60,167 nucleotides of DNA from Thermostichus vulcanus str. 'Rupite' (lineage in GTDB: Bacteria > Cyanobacteriota > Cyanobacteriia > Thermostichales > Thermostichaceae). The notes beneath the pieces were generated by a model. That model searched no databases, had not been told where the DNA came from, and saw only the letters and a list, made by a program, of their open reading frames with translations. Positions 26,411 to 35,614 of the stretch are shown here, in pieces. Made by a program: the position numbers and the translations under genes. The stretch spans positions 1 through 60,167 of the forward strand of contig NZ_JAFIRA010000018.1 of NCBI RefSeq assembly GCF_022848905.1, written 5' to 3'. The stretch's first letter is position 1. The number at the start of each line of letters is the position of its first letter.

Positions 26411-28560
26411 AATCCTACCCCCGACAGCACCACCATCACCACCACTGCCGCAAAGATGATCAAAGCGTAAAACTGCGCCTTACCACTTTCTAGGTATTTC
26501 ATTACCTCCCCGCTCACCATTGTCACCAAGCCCGTTAGGTTGACCATGCCATCAACAATCCGGCTATCCACCTCCAGTGCTTCGCGGGCAACAAAGCGGG
26601 TGCCCTGCACAAAGACGCGGTTGTAGAGGTCATCGATATACCACTTGTTCAAAGAGAAGTAGTAAAGGGGCTGCAAACTCTGGGGGAAGGTGCCGGGATC
26701 AATACGCTTGGAGAAATAAATCAAGCTGGCCAGGGTAATGCCAAGCAAGCCAATGCCAACGGAGCTCCCCGCCATGATCAAAAACTCTGACCAATTAAAA
26801 TGCCCCGCCAATACCTCTGCCCATTCTTCGGCCACAATTGGCAAAATCGAGCCAGCTTCCGCCAAATGTTCACTGGGCGGATGAATGAAGGCTTCAAAGT
26901 AATTGGCAAAAGGGGTACCCACCAAGCCAATCAGCACGGAAGGAACCGCTAGAGCTACGAGGGGAAACGTCATTGACCGAGGAGACTCATGCGGCTCAGA
27001 AGCGTGGGGGTGCTCATGGTGGAGGTCTTCCTCAGCTTCCGGATGGCTGCTGGGCTGGGGCTTTTCTTGAATGTTCATCGCACCGGGGCCAAAGGCCGGT
27101 TTACCCGCAAAAGCATAGGCAAAAGCAGGAACTGGACGACCCTCGCTGACGGCCACTTCCTTTTGCAAGGTGATGTTGGTGCCGCGAAACTCTCCTTCAA
27201 AGGTCAGAAAATACATGCGAAACATGTAGAAAGCGGTGATCCCAGCCGTTAGAAAGCCTACTCCCCACAGAGCAGGATTGTGCTCGAAAACGGATCCCAA
27301 GATTTCATCCTTCGACCAAAAGCCGGCAAAAGGCGGGATCCCGCAAATCGCTAGGGTACCAATCAAAAAGGTGAAGGCAGTAACCGGCATATACTTGCGC
27401 AGTCCCCCCATGAGGCGCATGTCCTGAGCCAAAGCTGGGTTGTGCCCCACCACCGCTTCCATCCCATGAATGACCGAACCTGAGCCCAAAAAGAGCATCG
27501 CCTTGAAATAAGCATGGGTCATGAGGTGGAACAGACCCGCCCCATACGCCCCGCATCCCATCGCCATGATCATGTAGCCCAACTGGGAAATGGTGGAGTA
27601 AGCCAAGCCTTTCTTGATGTCGTTTTGAGTAATGGCGATGCTGGCTCCCAAAAAGGCGGTTCCGGCCCCTGTCCAGGCAATGATGTCCATCACCAGCGGG
27701 ATCCCTGCAAACACCGGGAACATCCGCGCTACCAAAAACACACCCGCAGCCACCATGGTTGCAGCATGGATCAAAGCGGAGATCGGCGTCGGGCCCTCCA
27801 TGGCATCCGGCAGCCACACATGCAACGGGAACTGGGCCGACTTGGCCACAGGGCCTAGAAACACCAACACCGCAAACAGAGCGATCAGTCCAGTGCTGAC
27901 GGAGCCAGAGGCCAACATCTCCTGCAGGTTGCGGCCAATTTCGTTGAACTCGAAGGTGCCGGAGATCCAGTAGAGGCCCAGCATGCCGAGCAAGAAGCCA
28001 AAGTCACCCACACGGTTGACCACAAACGCTTTTTGAGCTGCTTCCGCTGCCGCCTGCCGCTCGTGCCAGAAGCCGATGAGCAGGTAAGAGCACATCCCCA
28101 CCAGCTCCCAAAAGATGTAAATCTGCACCAAATTGGGACTGACCACCAAGCCCAACATGGAGGAACTAAACAGGCTCAGGTAGGCATAGAAACGCACATA
28201 GCCCGCATCGTGAGCCATGTAGCCATCGGAGTAGATCTGCACCAAAAAGGCCACTGTGGTCACCACCACCAGCATCATCGCCGTCAGGTGATCCACCACA
28301 AAGCCCATTTCCACCGAGAAGGATCCCGCCTGCGCCCAGGTAATGGTTTTCAGAACGGTTTCGTGCCCCTGCACTTGGGTAACCAGAATAGCAAAGGCAT
28401 GAACCATCGCCGTCCCAATCAAAAACACGCTCAAGAAAGCCGCCAGGGAACGGTTGGCCCTTATCCAAGAGTTGAACATCAGGATGCCTAAGCCCAGCAG
28501 GAAGGCTGCCACTAGGGGGTAAACCGGGATCAACCAGGCGTATGCGTAGATAAGTTCCAT
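26407..28560 (-). CDS. ndhF: NADH dehydrogenase-like complex subunit NdhF1
   Basis: 717 aa with about 15-16 membrane segments. A proton-pumping antiporter-like subunit of the thylakoid NDH-1L complex, used for respiration and cyclic electron flow. The N-terminal part has LIYAYAWLIPVYPLVAAFLL. Core motifs are IFWELVGMCSYLLIGFW, LHVWLPDAMEGPTPISALIH with lysines in the half-channels, and STISQLGYMIMAMGCGAYGA. A hydrophilic His/Glu-rich insert (HPEAEEDLHHEHPHASEP near residue 510) separates the core from the C-terminal lateral helix. The length and C-terminal region fit the F1 type better than the CO2-uptake forms F3 and F4. It is convergent with the WD40 gene. Confidence 0.96.
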   Translation of the reverse strand: MELIYAYAWLIPVYPLVAAFLLGLGILMFNSWIRANRSLAAFLSVFLIGTAMVHAFAILVTQVQGHETVLKTITWAQAGSFSVEMGFVVDHLTAMMLVVVTTVAFLVQIYSDGYMAHDAGYVRFYAYLSLFSSSMLGLVVSPNLVQIYIFWELVGMCSYLLIGFWHERQAAAEAAQKAFVVNRVGDFGFLLGMLGLYWISGTFEFNEIGRNLQEMLASGSVSTGLIALFAVLVFLGPVAKSAQFPLHVWLPDAMEGPTPISALIHAATMVAAGVFLVARMFPVFAGIPLVMDIIAWTGAGTAFLGASIAITQNDIKKGLAYSTISQLGYMIMAMGCGAYGAGLFHLMTHAYFKAMLFLGSGSVIHGMEAVVGHNPALAQDMRLMGGLRKYMPVTAFTFLIGTLAICGIPPFAGFWSKDEILGSVFEHNPALWGVGFLTAGITAFYMFRMYFLTFEGEFRGTNITLQKEVAVSEGRPVPAFAYAFAGKPAFGPGAMNIQEKPQPSSHPEAEEDLHHEHPHASEPHESPRSMTFPLVALAVPSVLIGLVGTPFANYFEAFIHPPSEHLAEAGSILPIVAEEWAEVLAGHFNWSEFLIMAGSSVGIGLLGITLASLIYFSKRIDPGTFPQSLQPLYYFSLNKWYIDDLYNRVFVQGTRFVAREALEVDSRIVDGMVNLTGLVTMVSGEVMKYLESGKAQFYALIIFAAVVVMVVLSGVGF

Positions 28561-28881
28561 AGGAAATGCTTCTGAATGCGTCCTCTCGCAGTGAATGAAC
28601 CCGTTCTGCTAGCCCTGTGGCTGGGAAAGGTAAACGTATCCGGCGGGCTGGCGGTTGTTCGACTCCTTTTGTCATTGTAAACTTTTGCGACAGGATTGGA
28701 GCCGGTATTCCGAGCCTCAAATCCATCACAACAGAGATTTTTCCCTGAGATCAACCGGGATCCCCGCAGTGTAACCCGCAGAGATCCTAAAAATTCCCGT
28801 AAATCTAGGGTATGAGCGAGCCTGGATGACAGGGATCCCCTGCAAACGCTACAACAAAAGCTGTACCGCGGTCTGGAGAAG
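28561..28881. other. intergenic region between divergent ndhF and ssb
   Basis: 321 bases holding the promoters of both genes. I looked for a tRNA or small RNA and found none that folds properly. A minus-strand frame runs through it but resembles no protein. Several GGGATCCC-type octamers lie here. Confidence 0.5.
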
Positions 28882-29244
28882 ATGCCCATGAGCCTGAACC
28901 TGGTCACCCTTGTGGGTCGAGCCGGTATGGATCCTGAGGTGCGCTACTTCGAGTCGGGCAAGGTGGTGTGTACCTTCAGCCTGGCGGTGAACCGTATGCG
29001 CAAAAACGAGGACAAGCCCGATTGGTTCAACCTGGAACTGTGGGGGCGCACTGCGGAGGTGGCCGGGGAATACGTGCGCAAGGGTAGCCTGATCGGGGTG
29101 ACAGGGAGCCTCAAGTTTGACCGTTGGAAGGATAAATCCACCGGGGAAGACCGCCAAAAACCGATCATCGCCGTGGATCGGCTGGAATTGCTGGGATCCC
29201 GTCAAGACCGCGACTCCAACCTACCCTCGGAAGAACCTTTCTGA
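28882..29244 (+). CDS. ssb: single-stranded DNA-binding protein
   Basis: 120 aa, a single OB fold without the long glycine-rich linker of E. coli SSB, as usual in cyanobacteria. Typical motifs are MSLNLVTLVGRAGMDPEVRY, the aromatic PDWFNLELWGRTAEVAGEYV and LIGVTGSLKFDRWKD. The C-terminus ends SEEPF, a short version of the acidic tip with terminal Pro-Phe that recruits repair and replication proteins. The ATG at 28882 is followed by another at 28888. A decayed mobile element follows directly after the stop. Confidence 0.93.
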   Translation: MPMSLNLVTLVGRAGMDPEVRYFESGKVVCTFSLAVNRMRKNEDKPDWFNLELWGRTAEVAGEYVRKGSLIGVTGSLKFDRWKDKSTGEDRQKPIIAVDRLELLGSRQDRDSNLPSEEPF

Positions 29245-29289
29245 AATGGGGATCCCGTGAGGGATCCGAATCTGCCATTCTCATCGGTT

Positions 29290-29527
29290 GTGACATACTC
29301 CCGACGCTCATGCTTCGATAGAGCGCGAGCTTCTCTCCGAGCCGTAGCCCTTCGAGCTTTTTTGAGTGAGGCGTTGACCCTCTGGGTCATGCGGAGCACG
29401 TTGCCCAACCTCACTTTTTTGATCAATATCAATATCCTAGCAATATCCTAGAGTTTGTATCGCGTGGCATTTCTGCTTTGCATTCTGGGCAGGAGTGCCA
29501 GCGATCTGACAACTCTTTCGGGACACG
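29290..29527 (-). pseudogene. tnpB: decayed IS605-type tnpB 3' end (relic 3) with element right end
   Basis: Read leftward from 29527, the sequence encodes RVPKELSDRWHSCPEC and AEMPRDTNS, the zinc-ribbon end of a TnpB. A short ATATTG-rich repeat then shifts the frame, after which VRLGNVLRMTQRV and LKKARRATARREAR follow. The segment 29300-29335 closely resembles the end hairpin of relic 1. Only the last quarter of tnpB remains. A 24-base repeat (29375-29398) shared with relic 2 is embedded. The upstream boundary touches the end of menE. Confidence 0.75.
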
Positions 29528-29529
29528 GT

Positions 29530-30972
29530 TCAGTCGTATTTGTCGCCGCTCACTTTGGCGGATAACCGGGGTTCGGGAGTTTTGAAGTTGGCGGAAACAG
29601 GGATCCCTAAGGCTTGCATAGCCCACTGTTGCAGATGAGGGCGGTTCACTTTGCCCTGGGGTGTTCGTGGGATCCCATCGCAGCACAGCCATTGTTTTGG
29701 CCGTTTGTACCCGCTCAGTTGTGCGCTCAAATGTCGATTGAGTTGATGCTTGAGATCCCCGGGATCGCTTGGGATCCCGGGGGCTGGGACGATGATGGCG
29801 ACCACCTGCTGCCCCCATTCGGCATCTGGTAGCCCCAGCACACACACATCCTCCACCCATCCCGTAGCCCGGATCTCCCCTTCCACTTCCGCCGCCAGAA
29901 CCTTCTCGCCCCCCGTCAGGATCAAATCATCCGCCCGCCCCAGCCAATGGAGGGATCCCTGTTCATCGAAGTAGCCCCAGTCTCCTGGGATCCAGCCTTG
30001 CTCTCGGTTCCAAAGATGAGGGTAGTATCCCAGTGCCAGCGACTCCGCCCACAGGTGAATCGGGCCAACCGGATCCCTAGCGGTCCGCTGAATTTGCAAC
30101 TTGGCATGGGGTAAGGGGCGCCCCAGACTGTCATCACCACCCCAAAACGCCTCCGGGAAAGAGGTACACACCTGGGAAGCGGTTTCCGTCATGCCATAGG
30201 TGAGAGCGACCGGAATCTGCTGTTGGCGGGCTTGTTCTCTCAAGCTGGGCCAAGTGGGGCCACCCCCTACCAAAACGGCGCGAAACTGTCGCAGCACCTC
30301 CAATACAGCCGGATGAGCCTGGAGCAATAGCCGTTGTAACTGAGTCGGCACCAGAGATAAAAAACTTCCCGGCAAAGGCGTTTCCCATCGCTCTGCACCT
30401 GCCAGAGACTTCCAATTCCAAAGCACCCACTGCCCCCCGCTCAACCACGAGCGCACCGCCTGCATCAAACCGCTGACATGGTAAAGCGGCAAGACACAAT
30501 AGCTGTGGACAGGCCCGACGGCAAAATGCTGTTGATGAGCTTTGGCGGAGGCCGCGAGGGTAGCCCAGGAATGGATAGCCCACTTCAGATGTCCGCTGGA
30601 TCCACCGGTGGGGATGCAAATGGGTGGGAAATCTGGTGTAGATAAAGCCTTGAGAAGCTCCCGAAGGGGTTGATTGACCGAGGCGGATGGGTGAGGCTGC
30701 AACTGCCCCCGCCGCCAAGACCAACCGCATCCCATCTGCTGCAAGGCTTGACCCCATTCCCGCTCCCCCCAGGTGGGGTTTCCCAAAAAGAGCGGGATCC
30801 CTAAACGTTGACAGGTTAGGAGCGTGGCCCACACCCGAATGGGATCCGATTCCGCCAGCAACAAAGGGACTTTCCCATCCGCCAAGGGCCGCAACTGCGC
30901 CTCTAGCAGGAACAGGCGCTCGGTCAGGAAGCGGGATCCCCGCTCAAGAATCAGCACCGGGTTCTCCCTCAT
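29530..30972 (-). CDS. menE: O-succinylbenzoate-CoA ligase
   Basis: 480 aa acyl-CoA synthetase (ANL family). In cyanobacteria MenE activates o-succinylbenzoate for phylloquinone, the electron carrier of photosystem I. Motifs: phosphate loop PTGGSSGHLKWAIHS (a family variant), ALTYGMTETASQVC (A5), GDWGYFDEQG with the ribose-binding Asp, GRADDLILTGGEKV, and the catalytic lysine region RTPQGKVNR. The first 29 bases overlap the 93-aa gene upstream, so translation is probably coupled. The last residues (PRLSAKVSGDKYD) run straight into a decayed tnpB, so the C-terminus may be altered from the ancestral one. Confidence 0.9.
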   Translation of the reverse strand: MRENPVLILERGSRFLTERLFLLEAQLRPLADGKVPLLLAESDPIRVWATLLTCQRLGIPLFLGNPTWGEREWGQALQQMGCGWSWRRGQLQPHPSASVNQPLRELLKALSTPDFPPICIPTGGSSGHLKWAIHSWATLAASAKAHQQHFAVGPVHSYCVLPLYHVSGLMQAVRSWLSGGQWVLWNWKSLAGAERWETPLPGSFLSLVPTQLQRLLLQAHPAVLEVLRQFRAVLVGGGPTWPSLREQARQQQIPVALTYGMTETASQVCTSFPEAFWGGDDSLGRPLPHAKLQIQRTARDPVGPIHLWAESLALGYYPHLWNREQGWIPGDWGYFDEQGSLHWLGRADDLILTGGEKVLAAEVEGEIRATGWVEDVCVLGLPDAEWGQQVVAIIVPAPGIPSDPGDLKHQLNRHLSAQLSGYKRPKQWLCCDGIPRTPQGKVNRPHLQQWAMQALGIPVSANFKTPEPRLSAKVSGDKYD

Positions 30973-31225
30973 GCACCGGCAGCTCGATCATCAGATCCAC
31001 CCGTGTTGCCACAAGGGCGATGGCTTGTAAGACAGCCCCCATTTGTTCCTTCATACTGGCCGATTCCTGCTCCAAAACCTGCACCCGTTCCGCCAGCCCA
31101 CCAGCTAGATGGTCCTGGATCAACGCTGATAACGTCGCTTCGGGAGAGGAATCCCCGCGCTCCTGCTGCAATTGGAGCAACTGCTCGTAGACATCCTGAG
31201 GCAAGGCAAGGGGGATCATGTTCAT
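30944..31225 (-). CDS. small protein with ribbon-helix-like start and coiled coil
   Basis: 93 aa, starting MNMIPLALPQDVYEQLLQLQ; a second ATG at 31219 is possible. The first 45 residues resemble the helix-strand pattern of small CopG/Arc-like or antitoxin proteins (PLALPQDVYEQLLQLQ). The next 30 form a heptad-patterned helix (LAERVQVLEQESASMKEQM). It overlaps menE by 29 bases in another frame on the same strand. I know no name for it. The fact that it supplies the only upstream lead for menE suggests that it is translated. Confidence 0.6.
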   Translation of the reverse strand: MNMIPLALPQDVYEQLLQLQQERGDSSPEATLSALIQDHLAGGLAERVQVLEQESASMKEQMGAVLQAIALVATRVDLMIELPVHEGEPGADS

Positions 31226-31399
31226 CGGGTTTCGGCGGTACTCCAGCCTGGGTTACTTGCGAGGATCCCTTGCGTTCTAGAGAGAATCTTGGTGTGTAGG
31301 CGCTCTGACACTCTCAGTAATCCTAGCTTATCTACAGCCCTTTAATGCTCTGTGAAGGGGATGTCACACTGGAAAGACTAGAGCTAAGCAGGGATCCTT

Positions 31400-32488
31400 A
31401 TGCGAATCGGTGTGCCCAAGGAGATCAAAGAGCAAGAGTTCCGAGTTGGCTTAACTCCGGCTGCGGTGCGGGCACTGACGGAACAAGGGCATCAGGTCTG
31501 GGTCGAAACCCAAGCAGGCCAAGGGGCAGGCTTTGCCGACGAGGATTACCAAAAAGCTGGGGCCAAACTGGTAACCACCCCGCAGGAGATCTACCAGCAG
31601 GAGATGGTGGTGAAGGTGAAAGAGCCTTTGCCTGCCGAGTATCCTTTGCTGCATCCGGATTTAATCCTGTTTACCTATTTGCATTTGGCCGCTAGCCGGG
31701 AGCTCACTCTAGCCTTGCTCAAATCAGGAGCCACCTGCATTGCCTATGAAACGGTGGAATTAACAGATGGCTCCCTGCCCTTGTTGATGCCCATGAGCGT
31801 GATTGCCGGGCGGCTATCGGTGCAGTTTGGCGCCCATTACCTGACCCGACAACAGGGGGGACGGGGCGTGCTCCTGGGTGGGATCCCTGGGGTATCGCCG
31901 GGACGGGTGGTGATCTTGGGCGGCGGTACGGTGGGGACAGAAGCCGCCAAAATGGCCGTGGGTTTGGGGGCACGGGTGCAAATTCTGGATATCAATCTGC
32001 ATCGCCTGAACGAGTTGGAGCTGATTTTTGGATCCCGGGTTGAGCTGATCTACAGCACCACCCAGAGCGTGGAAGATTGCGTCAAAGATGCCGATTTGCT
32101 GGTGGGAGCGGTGTTGGTGCCGGGGAGCCGTGCCCCCGTTTTGGTGAAAGAAGACCTGGTGGCCCAAATGCGGCCTCGTTCGTTGATTGTGGATGTCGCG
32201 GTGGATCAGGGGGGCTGTATTGCCACAACCCGGGTGACCACCCACGCCCAGCCGGTTTACGAAGCTTTTGGAGTACTACACTATGGTGTGGCCAATATGC
32301 CGGGAGCCGTTCCCTGGACTTCAACCCAAGCCCTGGTCAATGCCACCCTGCCCTATACCCTCAAATTGGCCCGCTTCGGTTTACCAGCAGCTCTGGAACA
32401 GGATCCGGCATTGGCCAAAGGGCTGAATGTCAAAGCCGGAAAGCTGATTCATCCGGCGGTACAGGCCACCTTCCCCGATTTGAGCTGA
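31400..32488 (+). CDS. ald: alanine dehydrogenase
   Basis: 362 aa, normal length. It reversibly deaminates L-alanine to pyruvate with NAD. MRIGVPKEIKEQEFRVGLTP is the family start. The catalytic His sits in LFTYLHLAAS near residue 96. The NAD-binding Rossmann motif is VVILGGGTVGTEAAKMAVGL near 170, and VDVAVDQGGCIATTR follows near 270. AGGGATCC six to eight bases before the ATG serves as ribosome binding site. Divergent from the small gene and menE. Confidence 0.97.
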   Translation: MRIGVPKEIKEQEFRVGLTPAAVRALTEQGHQVWVETQAGQGAGFADEDYQKAGAKLVTTPQEIYQQEMVVKVKEPLPAEYPLLHPDLILFTYLHLAASRELTLALLKSGATCIAYETVELTDGSLPLLMPMSVIAGRLSVQFGAHYLTRQQGGRGVLLGGIPGVSPGRVVILGGGTVGTEAAKMAVGLGARVQILDINLHRLNELELIFGSRVELIYSTTQSVEDCVKDADLLVGAVLVPGSRAPVLVKEDLVAQMRPRSLIVDVAVDQGGCIATTRVTTHAQPVYEAFGVLHYGVANMPGAVPWTSTQALVNATLPYTLKLARFGLPAALEQDPALAKGLNVKAGKLIHPAVQATFPDLS

Positions 32489-32805
32489 GATCTGTGAAAT
32501 CTTGAGATCCTTGGGAGATCTTATAGGTTTAGGAAGTACTGTCCTATCGTCCTAGAGACGATCGCTTTGATACTGTGAGGGTTGGGCCAGGGCGAATGAG
32601 TTCGATGCAGACTGCCAGCTAACAACCCCAAATGCACACCGACCACGTATTAGTCTTAACAGAGTAGCCAAGGTTCAAGAAAAGAATCTGAGTTGTATGG
32701 AATGCGCCAACTAGAGGGTAATTGAGTGACGCTCAAACACCTAAACCCGCAAACGGGAACTCCGCCGCCGTTAAACTGGAAGCAGTTGTCTGTTGAGGGT
32801 TCCCG
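32489..32805 (+). other. gene-free stretch between ald and glgB
   Basis: 317 bases without a credible gene. CCCG-CAAA-CGGG (32746-32757) is a small hairpin 50 bases ahead of glgB. Just after ald, repeated AGATC/GATCT words could form a weak stem. No T-run makes a convincing terminator and no known small RNA was recognised. Confidence 0.45.
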
Positions 32806-35103
32806 ATGGCATTTCTCCTGTCTGCCGAACAAGTGGGTCAATTTGTCTCTAACCAATGGCAGGATCCCTATGCCGTCTTAGGGCCACACCAAATTGAAAA
32901 TGAAGAGACCAGTGAGTCCTTTTGGCTGGTGCGTGCTCTTATCCCCAATGCCAAGCAGGTTTGGCTGGTGGAACGTGCCACTGAGCAGGCCCATCCCATG
33001 CAGCCGCTGCACCCAGAAACCCTGTTTGAATTGCGCCTTAAACCTGGGATCCCCTTACCGGACTATTTTCTCAGGGCCCAACGGGTCTGGGATCCCGAGG
33101 GGTACCAGTTGGAAGAATGGGAGGATCCCTACCGGTTTCCCCTGGAGCAAGTGGATCATGTGGGGGAGGTGGATCGCTACCTGTTTGGCGAAGGGAACCA
33201 CCACCGCATCTACGACAAACTAGGCGCCCATGCCATTTCGGTAGCAGGAGTCGCGGGGGTTCACTTTGCTGTTTGGGCCCCTAATGCTCGCAATGTCAGT
33301 GTTATTGGCGATTTCAACCATTGGGATGGCCGCCAACACCAGATGAAAATGCTGGGGGAAAGCGGCATTTGGGCGGTCTTTATTCCCGGTGTGTCGGTGG
33401 GGGCGATTTACAAGTACGAAGTGAAAACCGCCTGGGGGGATATCTACGAAAAATCGGATCCCTATGGATTCCAACAGGAGGTACGACCCAAGACGGGTTC
33501 CATTGTTACCGATCTCAACACCTATACCTGGGGGGATCAAGCCTGGCTGGAAAAACGCGCTGCAACCGAGCCCCTCCGCTCCCCTGTCTCCGTCTATGAG
33601 GTTCATTTGGGATCCTGGATGCATGGCTCAACCGAGGATCCCCCTGCTTCCGGGCAAAGTGTACCCGTGGATCAAAAGCCGAATACTCGCTTCCTGACCT
33701 ATCGAGAATTGGCGGACAAGCTCATCCCTTACGTCAAAGAACTGGGCTTTACCCACATCGAGCTTTTGCCAGTGGCAGAGCACCCCTTCGATGGCTCCTG
33801 GGGGTATCAAGTGATCGGTCACTATGCTGCCACCTCCCGTTATGGCTCCCCGCAGGACTTTATGTATTTTGTTGATCAAGCTCACCAAGCCGGGATCGGG
33901 GTGATCATTGATTGGGTTCCTGGACATTTTCCCAAAGATGGGCATGGGCTGGCCTTTTTCGACGGCACTCATTTATATGAGTATGGCGATTCTCGCAAAG
34001 GGGAACACAAAGGTTGGGGCACGTTGGTGTTTAACTACGGCCGCAATGAAGTGCGCAACTATCTGGTGGCCAATGCCCTCTTTTGGTTCGAAAAATATCA
34101 CATCGACGGGATCCGAGTCGATGCAGTCGCTTCCATGCTTTATCTGGATTACGACCGTAAAGAGTGGATCCCCAATCCCTACGGTGGACGGGAACATATC
34201 GAAGCCATCGACTTTTTCCGCCAACTCAATACTCTGATTTTCCAATACAATCCTGGAGCGCTTTCTATTGCGGAAGAATCCACCGCTTGGCCGATGGTAA
34301 CCTGGCCAGCTCATGTGGGTGGCTTGGGCTTCAACTTAAAGTGGAATATGGGCTGGATGCATGACATGCTGGATTATTTCCACATGGATCCCTGGTTCCG
34401 TCAGTTTCATCCCAACTTGGTTACCTTTAGCCTCATGTACGCCTTTAGCGAGAACTACATGCTGGCTTTTTCTCACGATGAGGTGGTCCACGGCAAGAGC
34501 CACATGCTGGGCAAAATGCCTGGGGATCATTGGCACAAATTTGCCAGTTTGCGGGCTTTGTACGGCTACATGTTCACCCACCCTGGCAAGAAAACCCTAT
34601 TTATGAGCATGGAATTTGGCCAGTGGAACGAATGGAATGTTTGGGCCGATTTGGATTGGGAGCTATTGCAGTTTGAACCTCATGCCAAGTTGCGCAACTA
34701 CGTGGCCAGTTTGAATCACCTGTTGCGTTCTGAACCTGCCCTCTACACCCAAGACATCAAACCGGAGGGGTTCCGCTGGATTGACTGTAGTGATCATCGT
34801 GGCATTGTCTCCTTCATCCGTTACGGGGAGGATCCCAGGGAGTGGGTGGTGGTGGTGTGTAATTTCACGCCCGTGGTTTGGCCCAACTACCGCATTGGCG
34901 TGCCGAGCCGAGGCTTTTACCGGGAAGTCTTCAACAGCGATGCGGTTGAGTTTTGGGGTAGCGGCGTCGGCAATCTCGGAGGCAAATGGACCGATGACTG
35001 GGCTTATCACGGCCTGCCCTATTCTCTAGATCTTTGTCTGCCGCAACTTTCCACCTTGGTGCTGAAGTGGCGACCGCCGGATCCAGTTCAAGCTCAAGAG
35101 TAG
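32806..35103 (+). CDS. glgB: 1,4-alpha-glucan branching enzyme
   Basis: 765 aa, the long form with an extra N-terminal N1 domain (about 1-110). The CBM48 domain follows, around GVHFAVWAPNARNVSVIGDF. The GH13 barrel carries the nucleophile Asp in IDGIRVDAVASMLYLD, the acid/base Glu in SIAEESTAWP and the third Asp in FSHDEVVHGKSHML. A C-terminal beta domain closes the protein. It adds alpha-1,6 branches to glycogen in the cytosol. The start at 32806 gives MAFLLSAEQVGQFVSNQWQD, consistent with the family. It is convergent with yqeG, 11 bases apart. Confidence 0.98.
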   Translation: MAFLLSAEQVGQFVSNQWQDPYAVLGPHQIENEETSESFWLVRALIPNAKQVWLVERATEQAHPMQPLHPETLFELRLKPGIPLPDYFLRAQRVWDPEGYQLEEWEDPYRFPLEQVDHVGEVDRYLFGEGNHHRIYDKLGAHAISVAGVAGVHFAVWAPNARNVSVIGDFNHWDGRQHQMKMLGESGIWAVFIPGVSVGAIYKYEVKTAWGDIYEKSDPYGFQQEVRPKTGSIVTDLNTYTWGDQAWLEKRAATEPLRSPVSVYEVHLGSWMHGSTEDPPASGQSVPVDQKPNTRFLTYRELADKLIPYVKELGFTHIELLPVAEHPFDGSWGYQVIGHYAATSRYGSPQDFMYFVDQAHQAGIGVIIDWVPGHFPKDGHGLAFFDGTHLYEYGDSRKGEHKGWGTLVFNYGRNEVRNYLVANALFWFEKYHIDGIRVDAVASMLYLDYDRKEWIPNPYGGREHIEAIDFFRQLNTLIFQYNPGALSIAEESTAWPMVTWPAHVGGLGFNLKWNMGWMHDMLDYFHMDPWFRQFHPNLVTFSLMYAFSENYMLAFSHDEVVHGKSHMLGKMPGDHWHKFASLRALYGYMFTHPGKKTLFMSMEFGQWNEWNVWADLDWELLQFEPHAKLRNYVASLNHLLRSEPALYTQDIKPEGFRWIDCSDHRGIVSFIRYGEDPREWVVVVCNFTPVVWPNYRIGVPSRGFYREVFNSDAVEFWGSGVGNLGGKWTDDWAYHGLPYSLDLCLPQLSTLVLKWRPPDPVQAQE

Positions 35104-35114
35104 GTTTGAGTCTC

Positions 35115-35603
35115 TTACGAGCGGGGATCCAAAATGGCAGCGGGTTTCTCTTCCACCACTCCCGCCAAGAGGGAATTGACCAGTACCGTCACCAACCCCA
35201 GGCGATTCCCTGCCAAAATATCCGTCAACAAGCGATCCCCAACCATGGCCACCGCCTCCACTGGCAAGCCCATCTGGGTGACTGCCCGCCGCAAAGCCCG
35301 TCGTGACGGTTTCCCAGCTCGGTGAATGTGGGGCAGATCCAAGCTTTCGCCAATTTGTCGAATCCGATTGCGGTTGATGTTGTTGCTCACCAGCCAAATT
35401 TGAAAGTGTGGGCGCAACTGGTCGAGCCAAGCCACCACAGCCGCATCCACCTCCGTTTGTTGCAGAGGAACCAGTGTGCCGTCCACATCGAGGATGACAC
35501 CCTGCACTCCCCATGCCAACAACGTCTCCGCCTGTAGCCGCAAGACCGTGCCTGCCACCACCAAATCCGGCTGAAGGAGCTTAAACCAGGGTTTGTGTAC
35601 CAT
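35115..35603 (-). CDS. YqeG-family HAD IIIA phosphatase
   Basis: 162 aa. HAD motifs: I in ILDVDGTLVPL, II in WLVSNNI, III lysine in RAGKPSRRALR and IV in MVGDRLLTDILAGNRLG. Members of this group include the plant and yeast phosphatidylglycerophosphate phosphatase GEP4, so a role in phosphatidylglycerol synthesis is possible, which is essential for thylakoids. That link is from family knowledge, not from this sequence. It lies directly behind mltG on the same strand. Confidence 0.92.
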   Translation of the reverse strand: MVHKPWFKLLQPDLVVAGTVLRLQAETLLAWGVQGVILDVDGTLVPLQQTEVDAAVVAWLDQLRPHFQIWLVSNNINRNRIRQIGESLDLPHIHRAGKPSRRALRRAVTQMGLPVEAVAMVGDRLLTDILAGNRLGLVTVLVNSLLAGVVEEKPAAILDPRS

Positions 35604-35614
35604 CTCATGCTCGG

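Noticed and set aside
28680-28730. Possible tRNA-like T arm in the ndhF-ssb gap
   Set aside because: GGTTC-ANTCC is not matched and no acceptor or anticodon stem can be paired with it.
28530-28907. 125-aa minus-strand frame spanning the ndhF-ssb gap
   Set aside because: It overlaps both genes' starts, has atypical composition and would replace the promoters of both.
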